A stretch of 64,000 nucleotides of DNA from Candidatus Methylomirabilota bacterium. Lineage in GTDB: Bacteria; Methylomirabilota; Methylomirabilia; Methylomirabilales; Methylomirabilaceae. Position 1 is the stretch's first letter. Each line of letters starts with the position of its first letter. Under the pieces are notes generated by a model, which saw nothing but the letters and a program-made list of their open reading frames with translations, ran no database searches and was not told the origin of the DNA. Made by a program: the position numbers and the translations under genes. Where the stretch lies: assembly GCA_028870115.1 (NCBI GenBank), contig JAGWQH010000036.1, positions 21,827 to 85,826 on the forward strand, in the 5' to 3' direction. This document shows, piece by piece, positions 40,801 to 49,822 of the stretch.

Positions 40801-41120
40801 GTGCCTGGCGCGACAAAGAGGAGTTTAAGGCCCGTGTGCTGGAATGGGCCGATAGGCTGGGCGTGAAAACGCAGGCGCTGGCCCTGCGCCCAATGCGAAA
40901 CAAATGGGCGTCGTGCTCCACGGCGGGGAACCTGAACTTTAACACCGATCTGCTGGCACTGGATCGCAAGATCGGCGACTATATCATCGTCCACGAACTT
41001 CTGCATTTCTCCGTCCCGAACCACGGCAAGCTTTGGAAGAGCCTCATGCGGGCGCATCTGGGGAACTACGAGAAGCAGGAAGAAGCATTAGGCAGGGTGA
41101 CCGGTCTGGGAGATAGGTAA
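40797..41120 (+). CDS. YgjP-like metallopeptidase-domain protein
   Basis: 107 residues. The zinc site is HELLHFSVPNHGKLWKSLM (HExxH plus a third His), with MRNKWASCSTAGNLNFNTDL upstream, the standard YgjP/SprT-related core. Usual length for the stand-alone family is about 230, so this is the compact C-terminal version. Coupled to hsdR by ATGA. YgjP genes are often the last gene of type I operons; the peptidase target is unknown. Confidence 0.88.
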   Translation: MSAWRDKEEFKARVLEWADRLGVKTQALALRPMRNKWASCSTAGNLNFNTDLLALDRKIGDYIIVHELLHFSVPNHGKLWKSLMRAHLGNYEKQEEALGRVTGLGDR

Positions 41121-41361
41121 CAACACAGTTCGGGGATGGGGGTGACATCGGTCGCCGAACAGAACAGGTGTGAGGTCAGCCAAGCTAAGAGTAGTCGGGT
41201 GCGCATTACACGCGTTTCATGGGAACTCATCGCCACCGTCAAACATCCCGTTATGGCTAAGCGCTAAGCGCGAGGCTGATGTGCAAAACACGCGGGCTCA
41301 TCCTGATGGGATGTGCACAGCACAGCTCGACGGTGGCCGGAAAGCGGAGTATGCTTGGGCC

Positions 41362-41607
41362 ATGAAGGTAACGGCGTACTTCGCACACGTCAGAGGGCGC
41401 CCAGATCGCCGGCTCATTCAAGAGGCATGGATTGGGCAAACGATGCGGTCACCTGAAGCACGGCACGTGCAGTCGGACGGACGAATTCGGCTATGGAAGC
41501 GGATTCCTGAAGCGGAGGGTCGCCGGTTGCGGGTGGTGTTGCTTCAGGACGGAGAAACCGTGCACAACGCCTTTTTCGATAGGCGCTTCAAGGGGGGACA
41601 AGGATGA
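41362..41607 (+). CDS. DUF4258-like small protein, probable toxin
   Basis: 81 residues: MKVTAYFAHVRGRPDRRLI, then HVQSDGRIRLWKRIPEAEGR and RLRVVLLQDGETVHNAFFDR. The C-terminal strand pattern is that of small RelE/BrnT-like or DUF4258-type toxins. The following gene, overlapping by ATGA, is a DUF2283 protein, the usual antitoxin partner. Start at 41362; no strong ribosome-binding site is close. The 240 bases upstream hold only a tandem GCTAAGC and no gene. Confidence 0.7.
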   Translation: MKVTAYFAHVRGRPDRRLIQEAWIGQTMRSPEARHVQSDGRIRLWKRIPEAEGRRLRVVLLQDGETVHNAFFDRRFKGGQG

Positions 41608-41801
41608 AGGCAAAATACTTCCCCGACACTGACACATTGCTTCTCCAGTTCAGCGATGCGGAAATCGCGGAGACATATGATCTGAACGAGAACGTGCTCG
41701 TCGAAGTCGACAAGATCGGTCGTCTTGTGTCTATGACGGTGGAGCACGCGAAAGAGCAAATGGACGTTAGCGAATTTTCCTACCAATTCGCTGTGACCTA
41801 G
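41604..41801 (+). CDS. DUF2283 protein, probable antitoxin
   Basis: 65 residues matching DUF2283 end to end: MKAKYFPDTDTLLLQFSDAE, ETYDLNENVLVEVDKIGRLV and SMTVEHAKEQMDVSEF. DUF2283 proteins are small beta-rich partners of DUF4258-type toxins. ATGA overlap with the upstream gene supports a two-gene operon. Regulation not visible. Confidence 0.85.
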   Translation: MKAKYFPDTDTLLLQFSDAEIAETYDLNENVLVEVDKIGRLVSMTVEHAKEQMDVSEFSYQFAVT

Positions 41802-41847
41802 ACGACGGCTGGGTAGCCGCATTGTATGTACAACTCCACGGTCGGCA

Positions 41848-41976
41848 CTTATCATCATTACGGTCTACGAACCAAAGCCACCAAAGTGGGCGACATCCAC
41901 CCGCAGGAGACAAGGGATCGGGGAAATCGCCTTTGGCGATTCCATCACAAACCCCGTGCCCAGCCCCTGGCCATGA
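41848..41976 (+). pseudogene. C-terminal remnant of a DUF4258-type toxin gene
   Basis: Reads LIIITVYEPKPPKWATSTRR and then an unrelated tail to the stop at 41974. LIIITVYEP..W is the family's last strand. The preceding codons do not extend the similarity. It is followed by a broken antitoxin gene, so an entire toxin-antitoxin locus has decayed here, next to the intact pair just upstream. Confidence 0.6.
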
Positions 41977-41994
41977 GAAGAGTGAGGCGGCAAT

Positions 41995-42291
41995 ATGACA
42001 CGGACAGAAATATTGGAGGAATTCAAGAAACTTTCGGCAAAAGAGCAGCTTGAAGTCATCGAAGCTGCCTTGCATCCAGTCCAAGAAGATCCTCAGTTCA
42101 TTGAACATCCGATAAGTCCGTCTTAAAGAAAGCGACAACTGGCTGCGGCTGCTGTGGCTTTGCTTCCGGATTATACAGGGGATGACGAACTGACCAGCTT
42201 TACAGCTCTTGACAGTCAGGATTTTCATGCGGCCGAGTTGAGGCCGATGAGTTCTTCGCCGCTATCATCCGGAGCGGTTATTGAGGAGTAA
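41995..42291 (+). pseudogene. Antitoxin of a toxin-antitoxin pair, interrupted by an in-frame stop
   Basis: One continuous frame of 98 codons broken only by TAA at 42124. Before the stop: MTRTEILEEFKKLSAKEQLE, VIEAALHPV; after it: RQLAAAAVALLPDYTGDDEL, TSFTALDSQDFH. This order matches small antitoxins ending in the ELTAFTALDGEDFHE-type motif that pair with MazF/PemK-like or PIN toxins. The last 20 codons run on towards tal-pgi. A nonsense mutation has inactivated it; no matching toxin follows. Confidence 0.78.
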
Positions 42292-42294
42292 GCT

Positions 42295-45147
42295 ATGAAC
42301 CGTTTACGAGCGTTGTGCGAGTACGGACAGTCGGTCTGGCTGGATTATATCCGGCGAGGTCTCATCACGAGCGGCGAATTGCAAGGTCTGGTAGATGAAG
42401 ACGGACTGCGAGGTATCACCTCAAACCCGGCCATCTTCGAGAAGGCGATCACCGGGAGCACCGACTACGCAGAAGCCCTTACCCGCCTCGAGCGGCAAAG
42501 GGATCTGGACGCCAAGTCGCGCTACGAGCAGTTGGCGATCCGGGACATTCAGGATGCCGCCGATCTGTTGCGGCCTGTCTATGAGCAGACTAAGCGACGG
42601 GACGGCTTCGTGAGCCTGGAGGTCTCGCCCTACCTCTCCCAGGATACGCAGGCTACGATGGATGAGGCGCGAAGGCTGTGGAAGATCGTTGGACGCCCGA
42701 ACGTGATGATCAAGGTCCCGGGTACGCCGGAGGGTATCCCTGCCGTCACGACGCTCATCGGCGAGGGGATCAACATCAATGTAACGCTCCTCTTCTCCCA
42801 ACAGGTCTATGAGCAGGTTGCCGGCGCCTACATAGCGGGACTCGAAGCGCTCGTCGCGCGGGGCGGCGATCCGGGCGCCGTTTCGAGCGTTGCGAGCTTC
42901 TTCATCAGTCGCATCGATACCGCTATTGACATCATGCTCAGCGCACGACTGAAAAGTGCTGCAAGCATCGCCGATCAGGCAATGCTCCAACGCCTGCTGG
43001 GCAAAGTCGCCATCGCGAACGGCAAGCTGACCTACCAACGGTATAAGGCGATCTTCAGCGGAGAGCGGTGGCAGGCGCTGGCGAGGCAGGGCGCGTACAC
43101 GCAGCGCGTGTTGTGGGCCAGTACGAGTACCAAGAACCCGAATTACCGCGACGTGATCTATGTGGAGGAACTGATCGGCCCTGATACGGTAAACACGATA
43201 CCGTCCACAACGTTGGAGGCGTTCCGGGATCATGGACAGCCACGACCAAGCCTCGAGGAGGACATCGAGGGGGCGCGCAACACTATGGTGACCCTCGAGC
43301 AGGTGGGCATCTCGATGGCGGAGGTCACCGATCGATTACTGAACGACGGCGTACAGTTGTTCGCCGAGGCATTTGACAAGCTGCTGCTCGCGGTGGACAA
43401 GCGGTGTCAATCGGTCGAGGGCGTCATAGTCAGCCGCCAGACTTACGCACTGTCGGATGATCTCGCCGCCTCTGTCAGGGCGGCGCTCGAAGCGTGGCGT
43501 GTCGGCGGCAAGGTACGAAGATTGTGGGCGCGCGACGCCACCCTTTGGACCGGAACGGACGAAGGGGGGTGGCTGGGTTGGTTGGGCGTTGCCGAGGACC
43601 ATCAAGCGGTACCCCATCTGCGGGCTATTGCTGAGGAGGTAAGGCGCGCGAAGTTCTCGCATGCGCTGCTGCTGGGGATGGGAGGCTCCAGCCTCTGCCC
43701 CCAGATGGTGGCCAGGACATTCGGCAGGCAGGACGGCTACCCTGAGCTTCACATATTGGACTCGACCGACCCTGCTCAGATCAGAGCCTTCGAACGGAAC
43801 GTGGACCTTGCCAATACAATCTTTATTGTGTCGAGCAAGTCAGGCACCACCCTGGAGCCGAACATCTTTACCCACTATTTCTTTGAGCGCGTGGGGCAGG
43901 TCATCGGCACCGACAAGGCAGGGAGTCGGTTTATCGCCATTACCGACCCGGGCTCGACGTTGCAGCAGCTCGCTGAGCGCCTGCGCTTTCGTCATATCCT
44001 CTATGGGCTCTCAAGCATCGGTGGCCGTTACTCGGCCCTCTCGGATTTCGGCCTGGCGCCGGCAATGATTATGGGAGTAGACGCGCCGAAACTGTTGGAT
44101 CGCGCCGAGGAGATGGCGCACGCCTGCGCCTCATGCGTCCCGGTCGAGGAGAACCCCGGCGTTGTCCTGGGTACCATCCTCGGTATGCTTGCCACACACG
44201 GACGTGACAAAGTAACGATCATCGCCTCGCCAGGTATCCGACACTTCGGCGCATGGCTGGAGCAACTACTTGCCGAATCAACCGGGAAAGTCGGGAAGGG
44301 GCTGATCCCCGTCGATGGTGAGTCGGTGGGTTCTCCGGAGGTCTACGGCGCCGATCGCGTTTTCGTCTACCTCAAGATGACATCCGCCACGGATCCTTTA
44401 CAGGATGCCGCGCTGGAAGCCCTCGAACGGGCCGGTCAGCCTGTGATCCGGATTTCGCTTGCCGATCCCTTCGACTTGGGAGCCGAGTTCTTCCGGTGGG
44501 AGATCGCGACTGCGGTGGCCGGATCGATCCTCGGCATCAACCCCTTCAATCAACCCGACGTTGAAGCGAGCAAGGTGGCAACGCGGCAATTGATGGCGGA
44601 CTATGAGCGGACGGGTTCGCTCACGCCGGAAGTCCCGATCCTGCAGGAGCGCGGTATCACACTGTTCAGTGACGAGCGCAACGCCGCGGCGCTGGAAGAG
44701 GCCACAGGAGCTGATCGGTCGCTCGTCGGGTATCTCAGGGCGCACCTGAACCGACTCGGGCCGGGCGATTACTTCGCCCTGCTGGCCTATATCGAGATGA
44801 ACGACGCTCATGAACGCGCGCTTCAACTCCTGCGTCACGCTGTCCGCGACAACACGCGTGTGGCGACGTGCGTGGGTTTTGGTCCGCGCTTCCTGCACTC
44901 AACCGGTCAAGCCTACAAGGGCGGACCGAACACGGGTGTCTTTCTACAGATCACCTGCGACGACGCCCTCGACCTGCCTGTCCCCGGACACCGGTACAGC
45001 TTCGGCATAGTCAAGGCCGCGCAGGCGCGCGGCGACCTCCAGGTCCTGGCGGAGCGCAATCGCCGGGCGTTACGGGTTCATCTGGGTTCAGATGTGGAGA
45101 CCGGCCTGGTAACACTCCACACCGCAATACAGCAAGCATTACGCTGA
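42295..45147 (+). CDS. tal-pgi: Bifunctional transaldolase / glucose-6-phosphate isomerase
   Basis: 950 residues. Transaldolase occupies about 1-370 (WLDYIRRGLITSGELQGLVD, Schiff-base lysine in NVMIKVPGTPEG, and VSSVASFFISRIDTAID). The isomerase half begins about residue 400 (LLLGMGGSSLCPQM; FIVSSKSGTTLEPNIFTHYF; PGIRHFGAWLEQLLAESTGK; TGQAYKGGPNTGVFLQIT). Such fusions occur in several phyla that run a compact pentose phosphate pathway. It supplies fructose-6-phosphate and glucose-6-phosphate for the zwf and gnd enzymes encoded downstream. GGAG lies before the ATG. Confidence 0.95.
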   Translation: MNRLRALCEYGQSVWLDYIRRGLITSGELQGLVDEDGLRGITSNPAIFEKAITGSTDYAEALTRLERQRDLDAKSRYEQLAIRDIQDAADLLRPVYEQTKRRDGFVSLEVSPYLSQDTQATMDEARRLWKIVGRPNVMIKVPGTPEGIPAVTTLIGEGININVTLLFSQQVYEQVAGAYIAGLEALVARGGDPGAVSSVASFFISRIDTAIDIMLSARLKSAASIADQAMLQRLLGKVAIANGKLTYQRYKAIFSGERWQALARQGAYTQRVLWASTSTKNPNYRDVIYVEELIGPDTVNTIPSTTLEAFRDHGQPRPSLEEDIEGARNTMVTLEQVGISMAEVTDRLLNDGVQLFAEAFDKLLLAVDKRCQSVEGVIVSRQTYALSDDLAASVRAALEAWRVGGKVRRLWARDATLWTGTDEGGWLGWLGVAEDHQAVPHLRAIAEEVRRAKFSHALLLGMGGSSLCPQMVARTFGRQDGYPELHILDSTDPAQIRAFERNVDLANTIFIVSSKSGTTLEPNIFTHYFFERVGQVIGTDKAGSRFIAITDPGSTLQQLAERLRFRHILYGLSSIGGRYSALSDFGLAPAMIMGVDAPKLLDRAEEMAHACASCVPVEENPGVVLGTILGMLATHGRDKVTIIASPGIRHFGAWLEQLLAESTGKVGKGLIPVDGESVGSPEVYGADRVFVYLKMTSATDPLQDAALEALERAGQPVIRISLADPFDLGAEFFRWEIATAVAGSILGINPFNQPDVEASKVATRQLMADYERTGSLTPEVPILQERGITLFSDERNAAALEEATGADRSLVGYLRAHLNRLGPGDYFALLAYIEMNDAHERALQLLRHAVRDNTRVATCVGFGPRFLHSTGQAYKGGPNTGVFLQITCDDALDLPVPGHRYSFGIVKAAQARGDLQVLAERNRRALRVHLGSDVETGLVTLHTAIQQALR

Positions 45148-45184
45148 GTACTGACGGCTTCTTTTCGTGAGAGGAGCACACACG

Positions 45185-46168
45185 ATGCAACTCGGGATGA
45201 TCGGTCTGGGCAGGATGGGTGCCAACATGGTCCGCCGCCTGCTGCGTGGCGGGCATGAGTGTGTCGTATTCGACGCGCATGCCGATAGCGTGAGACAGTT
45301 GGCAAGCGAAGGCGCAACGGCCGCCATGTCGCTGGACGAGTTCGCGCGCGCCCTCACCAGGCCGCGGGCGGCATGGGTGATGGTGCCGGCAGGGGAGCCG
45401 ACGGAGCAGACCGTTTCGGCGTTGGCACAGCGGATGGAGGCGAACGACATCATCATCGACGGCGGCAACTCCTACTACAAGGATGATGTGCGCCGCGCAA
45501 AGGCGCTCCAGGCCCAAGAGATCCAGTACGTGGATGTGGGCACCAGCGGCGGGGTCTGGGGGCTGGAGCGCGGCTACTGCCTGATGATCGGCGGCGCGGC
45601 GCGCGCAGTCGAGCGCCTGGAGCCGATCTTCAAGACGCTCGCGCCGGGGCCGGGCAACATCCCGCTCACCCCCGGTCGCGAGAAGCCGGGCGGCGCGGCA
45701 GAGGAGGGCTACCTGCACTGCGGCCCTTCCGGCGCCGGCCATTTCGTCAAGATGGTTCACAACGGCATTGAGTACGGCCTGATGCAGGCCTACGCGGAGG
45801 GTTTCGACATCCTGCGCAATGCGGTCTCAAAGGACCTTCCTGAGGAGTACCGGTATGACTTCAACGTGGCGGACGTTGCGGAGGTATGGCGGCGCGGCAG
45901 CGTCATTGGATCGTGGCTGCTCGATCTGACGGCGATGGCGCTCGCGGAAGATCCCACGTTGTCGAACTATACGGGGTTCGTCCAGGATTCCGGTGAGGGA
46001 CGCTGGACGATCATGGCGGCCATTGAAGAGGCGGTGCCGGCCGATGTGCTGTCGGCGTCATTGTACGCGCGCTTTCGTTCCCGGCAGGCGCACACCTTTG
46101 CCGAGAAGCTGCTGTCGGCAATGCGGCAGAAGTTCGGCGGGCATGTCGAACCTTCCGCCGGGGGATAA
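45185..46168 (+). CDS. gnd: 6-phosphogluconate dehydrogenase, decarboxylating (short, YqeC/GndA type)
   Basis: 327 residues, the short bacterial form rather than the 470-residue one. Nucleotide motif [17 protein letters not shown], then [20 protein letters not shown] and substrate motif [20 protein letters not shown]. Converts 6-phosphogluconate to ribulose-5-phosphate. ATG at 45185 follows GAGGAG; an earlier ATG at 45167 is too close to the tal-pgi stop and lacks a site. Second gene of the operon. Confidence 0.94.
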   Translation: MQLGMIGLGRMGANMVRRLLRGGHECVVFDAHADSVRQLASEGATAAMSLDEFARALTRPRAAWVMVPAGEPTEQTVSALAQRMEANDIIIDGGNSYYKDDVRRAKALQAQEIQYVDVGTSGGVWGLERGYCLMIGGAARAVERLEPIFKTLAPGPGNIPLTPGREKPGGAAEEGYLHCGPSGAGHFVKMVHNGIEYGLMQAYAEGFDILRNAVSKDLPEEYRYDFNVADVAEVWRRGSVIGSWLLDLTAMALAEDPTLSNYTGFVQDSGEGRWTIMAAIEEAVPADVLSASLYARFRSRQAHTFAEKLLSAMRQKFGGHVEPSAGG

Positions 46169-46177
46169 CGATATCCC

Positions 46178-47773
46178 ATGGCCCCTGCGCAGATCCTGAC
46201 CGAGACGATCACTCAACCTTCCCGCTACCAGGTGCCGGAAGGGTGTGCGCTGGTCATCTTCGGCGCATCCGGCGACCTGACCAGGCGTAAGCTCCTGCCC
46301 GCCCTGTACGCGCTGGCGCACGACGCGCTGCTCCCTGACCGGTTTGCGGTGATCGGGTTCGCGAGACGAGAGAAAGACCACGAAGCGTTCCGCGACGAGA
46401 TGCGCGGGGCAGTGGAACAGTTTTCTCGCCTTCACCCGCTCAACGCCGAGGTGTGGGACCGTCTGGCGCGTGGCCTCTACTATGTCGCGGCCTCATTCGA
46501 GGATCCTGCCGGGTACGAGCGGCTCCGCGTCCTCCTGACTGATGTGGATCGCCAACACGGGACCAGCGGTAATCGACTCTACTACCTGGCCACACCCCCT
46601 GCGGCCTATACGGAGATCGTAGCCCGACTGGGGGCCGCCGGACTGGTGAGCGAGATCTGGGACGGTCCGCACGACACGGTCCCTGCGCCGAAGAGCCATG
46701 GCTGTTGCCGGATCATCGTCGAAAAGCCGTTCGGACGGGACTTGGCGACGGCGAGAGCCTTGAACGCCGAAATCCATCACGTCTTTCGCGAACCACAGAT
46801 CTACCGAATCGACCACTACCTCGGCAAGGAAACCGTCCAGAACATCCTGACCTTTCGTTTCGGCAACAGCATCTTCGAACCGTTGTGGAACCGGCGGTAT
46901 GTCGACCACGTCCAGCTCCTGGTCGCGGAGGACCTGGGCGTGGAGGGTCGAGGCAGCTATTACGACAGCGCCGGTGCCCTGCGAGACATGGTGCAAAACC
47001 ATATGCTGCAGCTTCTGTCGCTGGTCGCCATGGAGCCGCCCGCCACATTCGAGCCTGACGCGGTCCGCGACGAGAAGGTTAAGGTCCTGCGAGCGATCCG
47101 TCCCGTCCCGGCAGAGCGCGCCGACGACACCACTGTCCGGGCGCAGTACATCAGCGGCCAACTTCACGGGAAGAAGATTGCGGCTTATGCCGACGAGCCT
47201 GAGGTTGCGGCGGAGACAGCGGTAGAGACTTTCGTTGCGCTGCGCCTGGAGATCGATAACTGGCGCTGGGCGGGCGTGCCGTTTTTCTTGCGGACCGGCA
47301 AGGCGCTCTCGAAGCGGGTCACCGAGGTCACCATCCAGTACCGCCAACCGCCGCTGCTCTTGTTTCAACAGGCGGCCCATGCGAGCCATGAGAGCCAGGA
47401 TATCGTGAAGCCAAACCGACTCACCCTTCGAATCCAGCCCGACGAGGGGATCTCGCTTCGGGTAGGGCTCAAGCCGCCAGGGCCGCACATCAGCCTGGTG
47501 CCGGCTCGATTGGGCTTCTCGTACCGGGAGGCTTTCGGAGTCGATCCCGAGGAGGCCTACGAGCGGCTGCTGCTGGACTGCATGCTCGGGGACTCGACGC
47601 TATTCATCCGGCGCGATGAGGTCGAGTCCGCATGGGCGCTGGTAACGCCGGTGGTTGAAGCCTGGGCCGCCGCCGGCCGGACCGGCCTAGCGTACTATCC
47701 CGCCGGTAGCTGGGGTCCAAAAGAAGCCGATCGCTTCATCGAGACCGACGGCCGGGAGTGGGTTAACCCGTAG
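46178..47773 (+). CDS. zwf: Glucose-6-phosphate 1-dehydrogenase
   Basis: 531 residues, standard length. NADP-binding FGASGDLTRRKLLPALYALA, then IVEKPFGRDLATA and the active-site signature RIDHYLGKETVQNI. Oxidises glucose-6-phosphate to 6-phosphogluconolactone, the first committed step, with the lactonase gene following immediately after its stop. Part of the tal-pgi, gnd, zwf, pgl, glk operon. The last 20 residues (GSWGPKEADRFIETDGREW) are typical of the family. Confidence 0.96.
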   Translation: MAPAQILTETITQPSRYQVPEGCALVIFGASGDLTRRKLLPALYALAHDALLPDRFAVIGFARREKDHEAFRDEMRGAVEQFSRLHPLNAEVWDRLARGLYYVAASFEDPAGYERLRVLLTDVDRQHGTSGNRLYYLATPPAAYTEIVARLGAAGLVSEIWDGPHDTVPAPKSHGCCRIIVEKPFGRDLATARALNAEIHHVFREPQIYRIDHYLGKETVQNILTFRFGNSIFEPLWNRRYVDHVQLLVAEDLGVEGRGSYYDSAGALRDMVQNHMLQLLSLVAMEPPATFEPDAVRDEKVKVLRAIRPVPAERADDTTVRAQYISGQLHGKKIAAYADEPEVAAETAVETFVALRLEIDNWRWAGVPFFLRTGKALSKRVTEVTIQYRQPPLLLFQQAAHASHESQDIVKPNRLTLRIQPDEGISLRVGLKPPGPHISLVPARLGFSYREAFGVDPEEAYERLLLDCMLGDSTLFIRRDEVESAWALVTPVVEAWAAAGRTGLAYYPAGSWGPKEADRFIETDGREWVNP

Positions 47774-48553
47774 ATGGAAAGCGGGTGGAGGGTGGGGCGT
47801 TTCGACGACCTGCTGGTGTTAGCCGATCAGGCCGCCCTCGCTCAGGAGGCGGCGGAGCGGGTCGTTGCGACTGCCCAGGAGGCGGTGACCCGCTGTGGCC
47901 GCTTTACAGTGGCCCTGGCAGGCGGCTCCACTCCGAAACGCCTCTATTCGCTCCTGGCGGCGGAACCGTACTGCACCCGCCTGCCGTGGCACAAGACTTA
48001 CGTCTTCTGGGGTGACGAGCGGACGGTGCCGCCGGAGCACCCGGACTCAAACTTCGGCATGGCTAGGGCGACTCTGCTCAGTCGCGTTCCGATTCCGTCA
48101 GATCAGATCCACCGGATGCAGGCCGAGCGGGCAAACCTGGACGCCGCAGCCCGCGACTACGAAACAGAGATCGCCCGTACCTTTATTGCACAGTCATCAG
48201 GTGAGCCGCCCGTGTTCGATCTTATTCTTCTGGGGTTGGGGACTGACGGCCACACCGCCTCGCTGTTCCCTTACACTCGAGCGCTTCGAGAGACCATACG
48301 GTGGGTGGCGCCCAACTACATCCTCGAGCTAAAGGCGAATCGCCTGACGCTCACTATACCCATCATCAACCGGGCCGCCACGGTGCTATTCCTCGTCTCA
48401 GGGACCGACAAGGCCGCTATGCTTCAGGCGGTTCTCGAAGGGCCGCCGGATCCCGAGCGGCTTCCGGCCCAGCTCATCCGACCGGTGGCGGGCCGGCTGG
48501 TGTGGCTGGCTGACCAGGCCGCCGCCAGTCGGCTTGGCGACAAAGCCCCATGA
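47774..48553 (+). CDS. pgl: 6-phosphogluconolactonase
   Basis: 259 residues. Motifs: FTVALAGGSTPKRLYSLLA, FWGDERTVPPEHPDSNFGMA and LGLGTDGHTASLFP. Hydrolyses the lactone made by Zwf. It begins directly after the zwf stop codon and ends overlapping the glk start by ATGA, so translation is likely coupled. A later start after the first 8 codons is possible; the ATG has no strong ribosome-binding site of its own. Confidence 0.94.
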   Translation: MESGWRVGRFDDLLVLADQAALAQEAAERVVATAQEAVTRCGRFTVALAGGSTPKRLYSLLAAEPYCTRLPWHKTYVFWGDERTVPPEHPDSNFGMARATLLSRVPIPSDQIHRMQAERANLDAAARDYETEIARTFIAQSSGEPPVFDLILLGLGTDGHTASLFPYTRALRETIRWVAPNYILELKANRLTLTIPIINRAATVLFLVSGTDKAAMLQAVLEGPPDPERLPAQLIRPVAGRLVWLADQAAASRLGDKAP

Positions 48554-49539
48554 TCCTGGCCGGCGACATCGGGGGAACAAAGACCGTTATCGGCCTGTTT
48601 GAAGAGGCTGGTAACAGGCTGCACGCTATCCGCGAAGGCACGTTCTCCAGCCAGAGTTACAGCATGCTCGAGGAAATCCTCAGCCAATTTCTGGGATCTG
48701 GATCTCACCCCTCACTCCGCGTGGCCTGCTTCGGGGTGGCCGGACCGGTGATCGAAGGAAGGACCAAAGCGACAAACCTCCCCTGGGAGTTGGATGAGCG
48801 CAACCTGGCGACAGCCCTTTGCGTTCCGCAAGTAAAGCTTCTCAACGATCTGGAGGCGGCAGCTTACGGGATGCTCCACCTCGAGCCGACCGACCTGCGT
48901 GTGCTTCAGCCGGGTCTTACGCGCAAAAGCAACATTGCCGTCATCGCGGCGGGGACAGGTTTGGGGGAGGCGATCCTGTATTGGGACGAGACGCGTTATC
49001 ATCCCATTGCCACCGAGGGGGGCCATGCCGACTTCGCCCCCTGCAGCGATCTTGAAGTAGACCTGCTAGGCTATCTGCAAAAGGAGTTCGGCCACGTCAG
49101 CTACGAGCGCGTACTATCCGGACCGGGGCTCTTCAACATCTATCGGTTCCTCCTGGCGCGCAGCGAGGTCCCGGAGCCTGAGTGGCTGCAAAAACGGATC
49201 GCCGAAGGCGATCCGGGCACGGTAGTTTCGGAGATTGGGCTCGCAGAGGAACATCCACTCTGCACTGAAGCGCTCGAACTTTTTTGCTCCGTATACGGAG
49301 CGGAGGCGGGGAATCTGGCCCTGAAGGCATTTGCCATCGGTGGGGTGTATGTCGGGGGCGGGATCGCGCCAAAGATCTTGCCCAAGCTCCAAGACGGTAC
49401 GTTCACCCGCGCTTTTGCCGACAAGGGGCGTTTCGCCGACCTGCTTCGCTCGATCGAAGTAAAGGTTACATTAAACCTACGTGTGCCTCTGATCGGCGCC
49501 GCGCACTATGGCCTCAAGCTGGCAGAAGAGCGCATATAG
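48550..49539 (+). CDS. glk: Glucokinase (Glk family)
   Basis: 329 residues. ATP-binding start GDIGGTKTVIGLFEEAG, then PVIEGRTKATNLPWELDERN, LNDLEAAAYGML, AVIAAGTGLGEAILY and EGGHADFAPCSDLE, the Glk (not ROK) pattern. Makes glucose-6-phosphate, so with tal-pgi, zwf, pgl and gnd it forms a full glucose-to-pentose route. ATGA overlap with pgl. Last gene of the operon; 283 bases without a gene follow, holding one family B repeat. Confidence 0.94.
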   Translation: MILAGDIGGTKTVIGLFEEAGNRLHAIREGTFSSQSYSMLEEILSQFLGSGSHPSLRVACFGVAGPVIEGRTKATNLPWELDERNLATALCVPQVKLLNDLEAAAYGMLHLEPTDLRVLQPGLTRKSNIAVIAAGTGLGEAILYWDETRYHPIATEGGHADFAPCSDLEVDLLGYLQKEFGHVSYERVLSGPGLFNIYRFLLARSEVPEPEWLQKRIAEGDPGTVVSEIGLAEEHPLCTEALELFCSVYGAEAGNLALKAFAIGGVYVGGGIAPKILPKLQDGTFTRAFADKGRFADLLRSIEVKVTLNLRVPLIGAAHYGLKLAEERI

Positions 49540-49732
49540 GACGCAAGAGGCAAGTATGGCATATTTGTCCCCATGCCTGAGGTCTGCTCTCCTGCTCCCC
49601 ATAAGCCAGTAGAACTGTACGCCCCTATCTTGGGCGATCCAACCATAACCGGGCTTGCAAAACGAGGCAGGATGTAGCATATTTTGAGCTGAGCACGCCA
49701 CCCCCTTGCAACTTCCCAAGAGATTGAGATGT

Positions 49733-49801
49733 GTCATTGCGAGCGTAGCGAAAGGGGGAGGAATCTCGCAGATTGCCACGGCTGCGCCTCGCAACGACAC
49801 T
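49733..49801. repeat. Dispersed palindromic repeat, family B
   Basis: GTCATTGCGAGCGTAGCGAA at the left and GCGCCTCGCAACGACAC at the right. Lies downstream of glk, with nothing else recognisable in 49540-49822. Confidence 0.75.
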
Positions 49802-49822
49802 GCGTAAACTCATGGCGCCTCG

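Noticed and set aside
49477..49813. Minus-strand frames downstream of glk
   Set aside because: They are translations of the family B repeat and the end of glk; nothing family-like remains.
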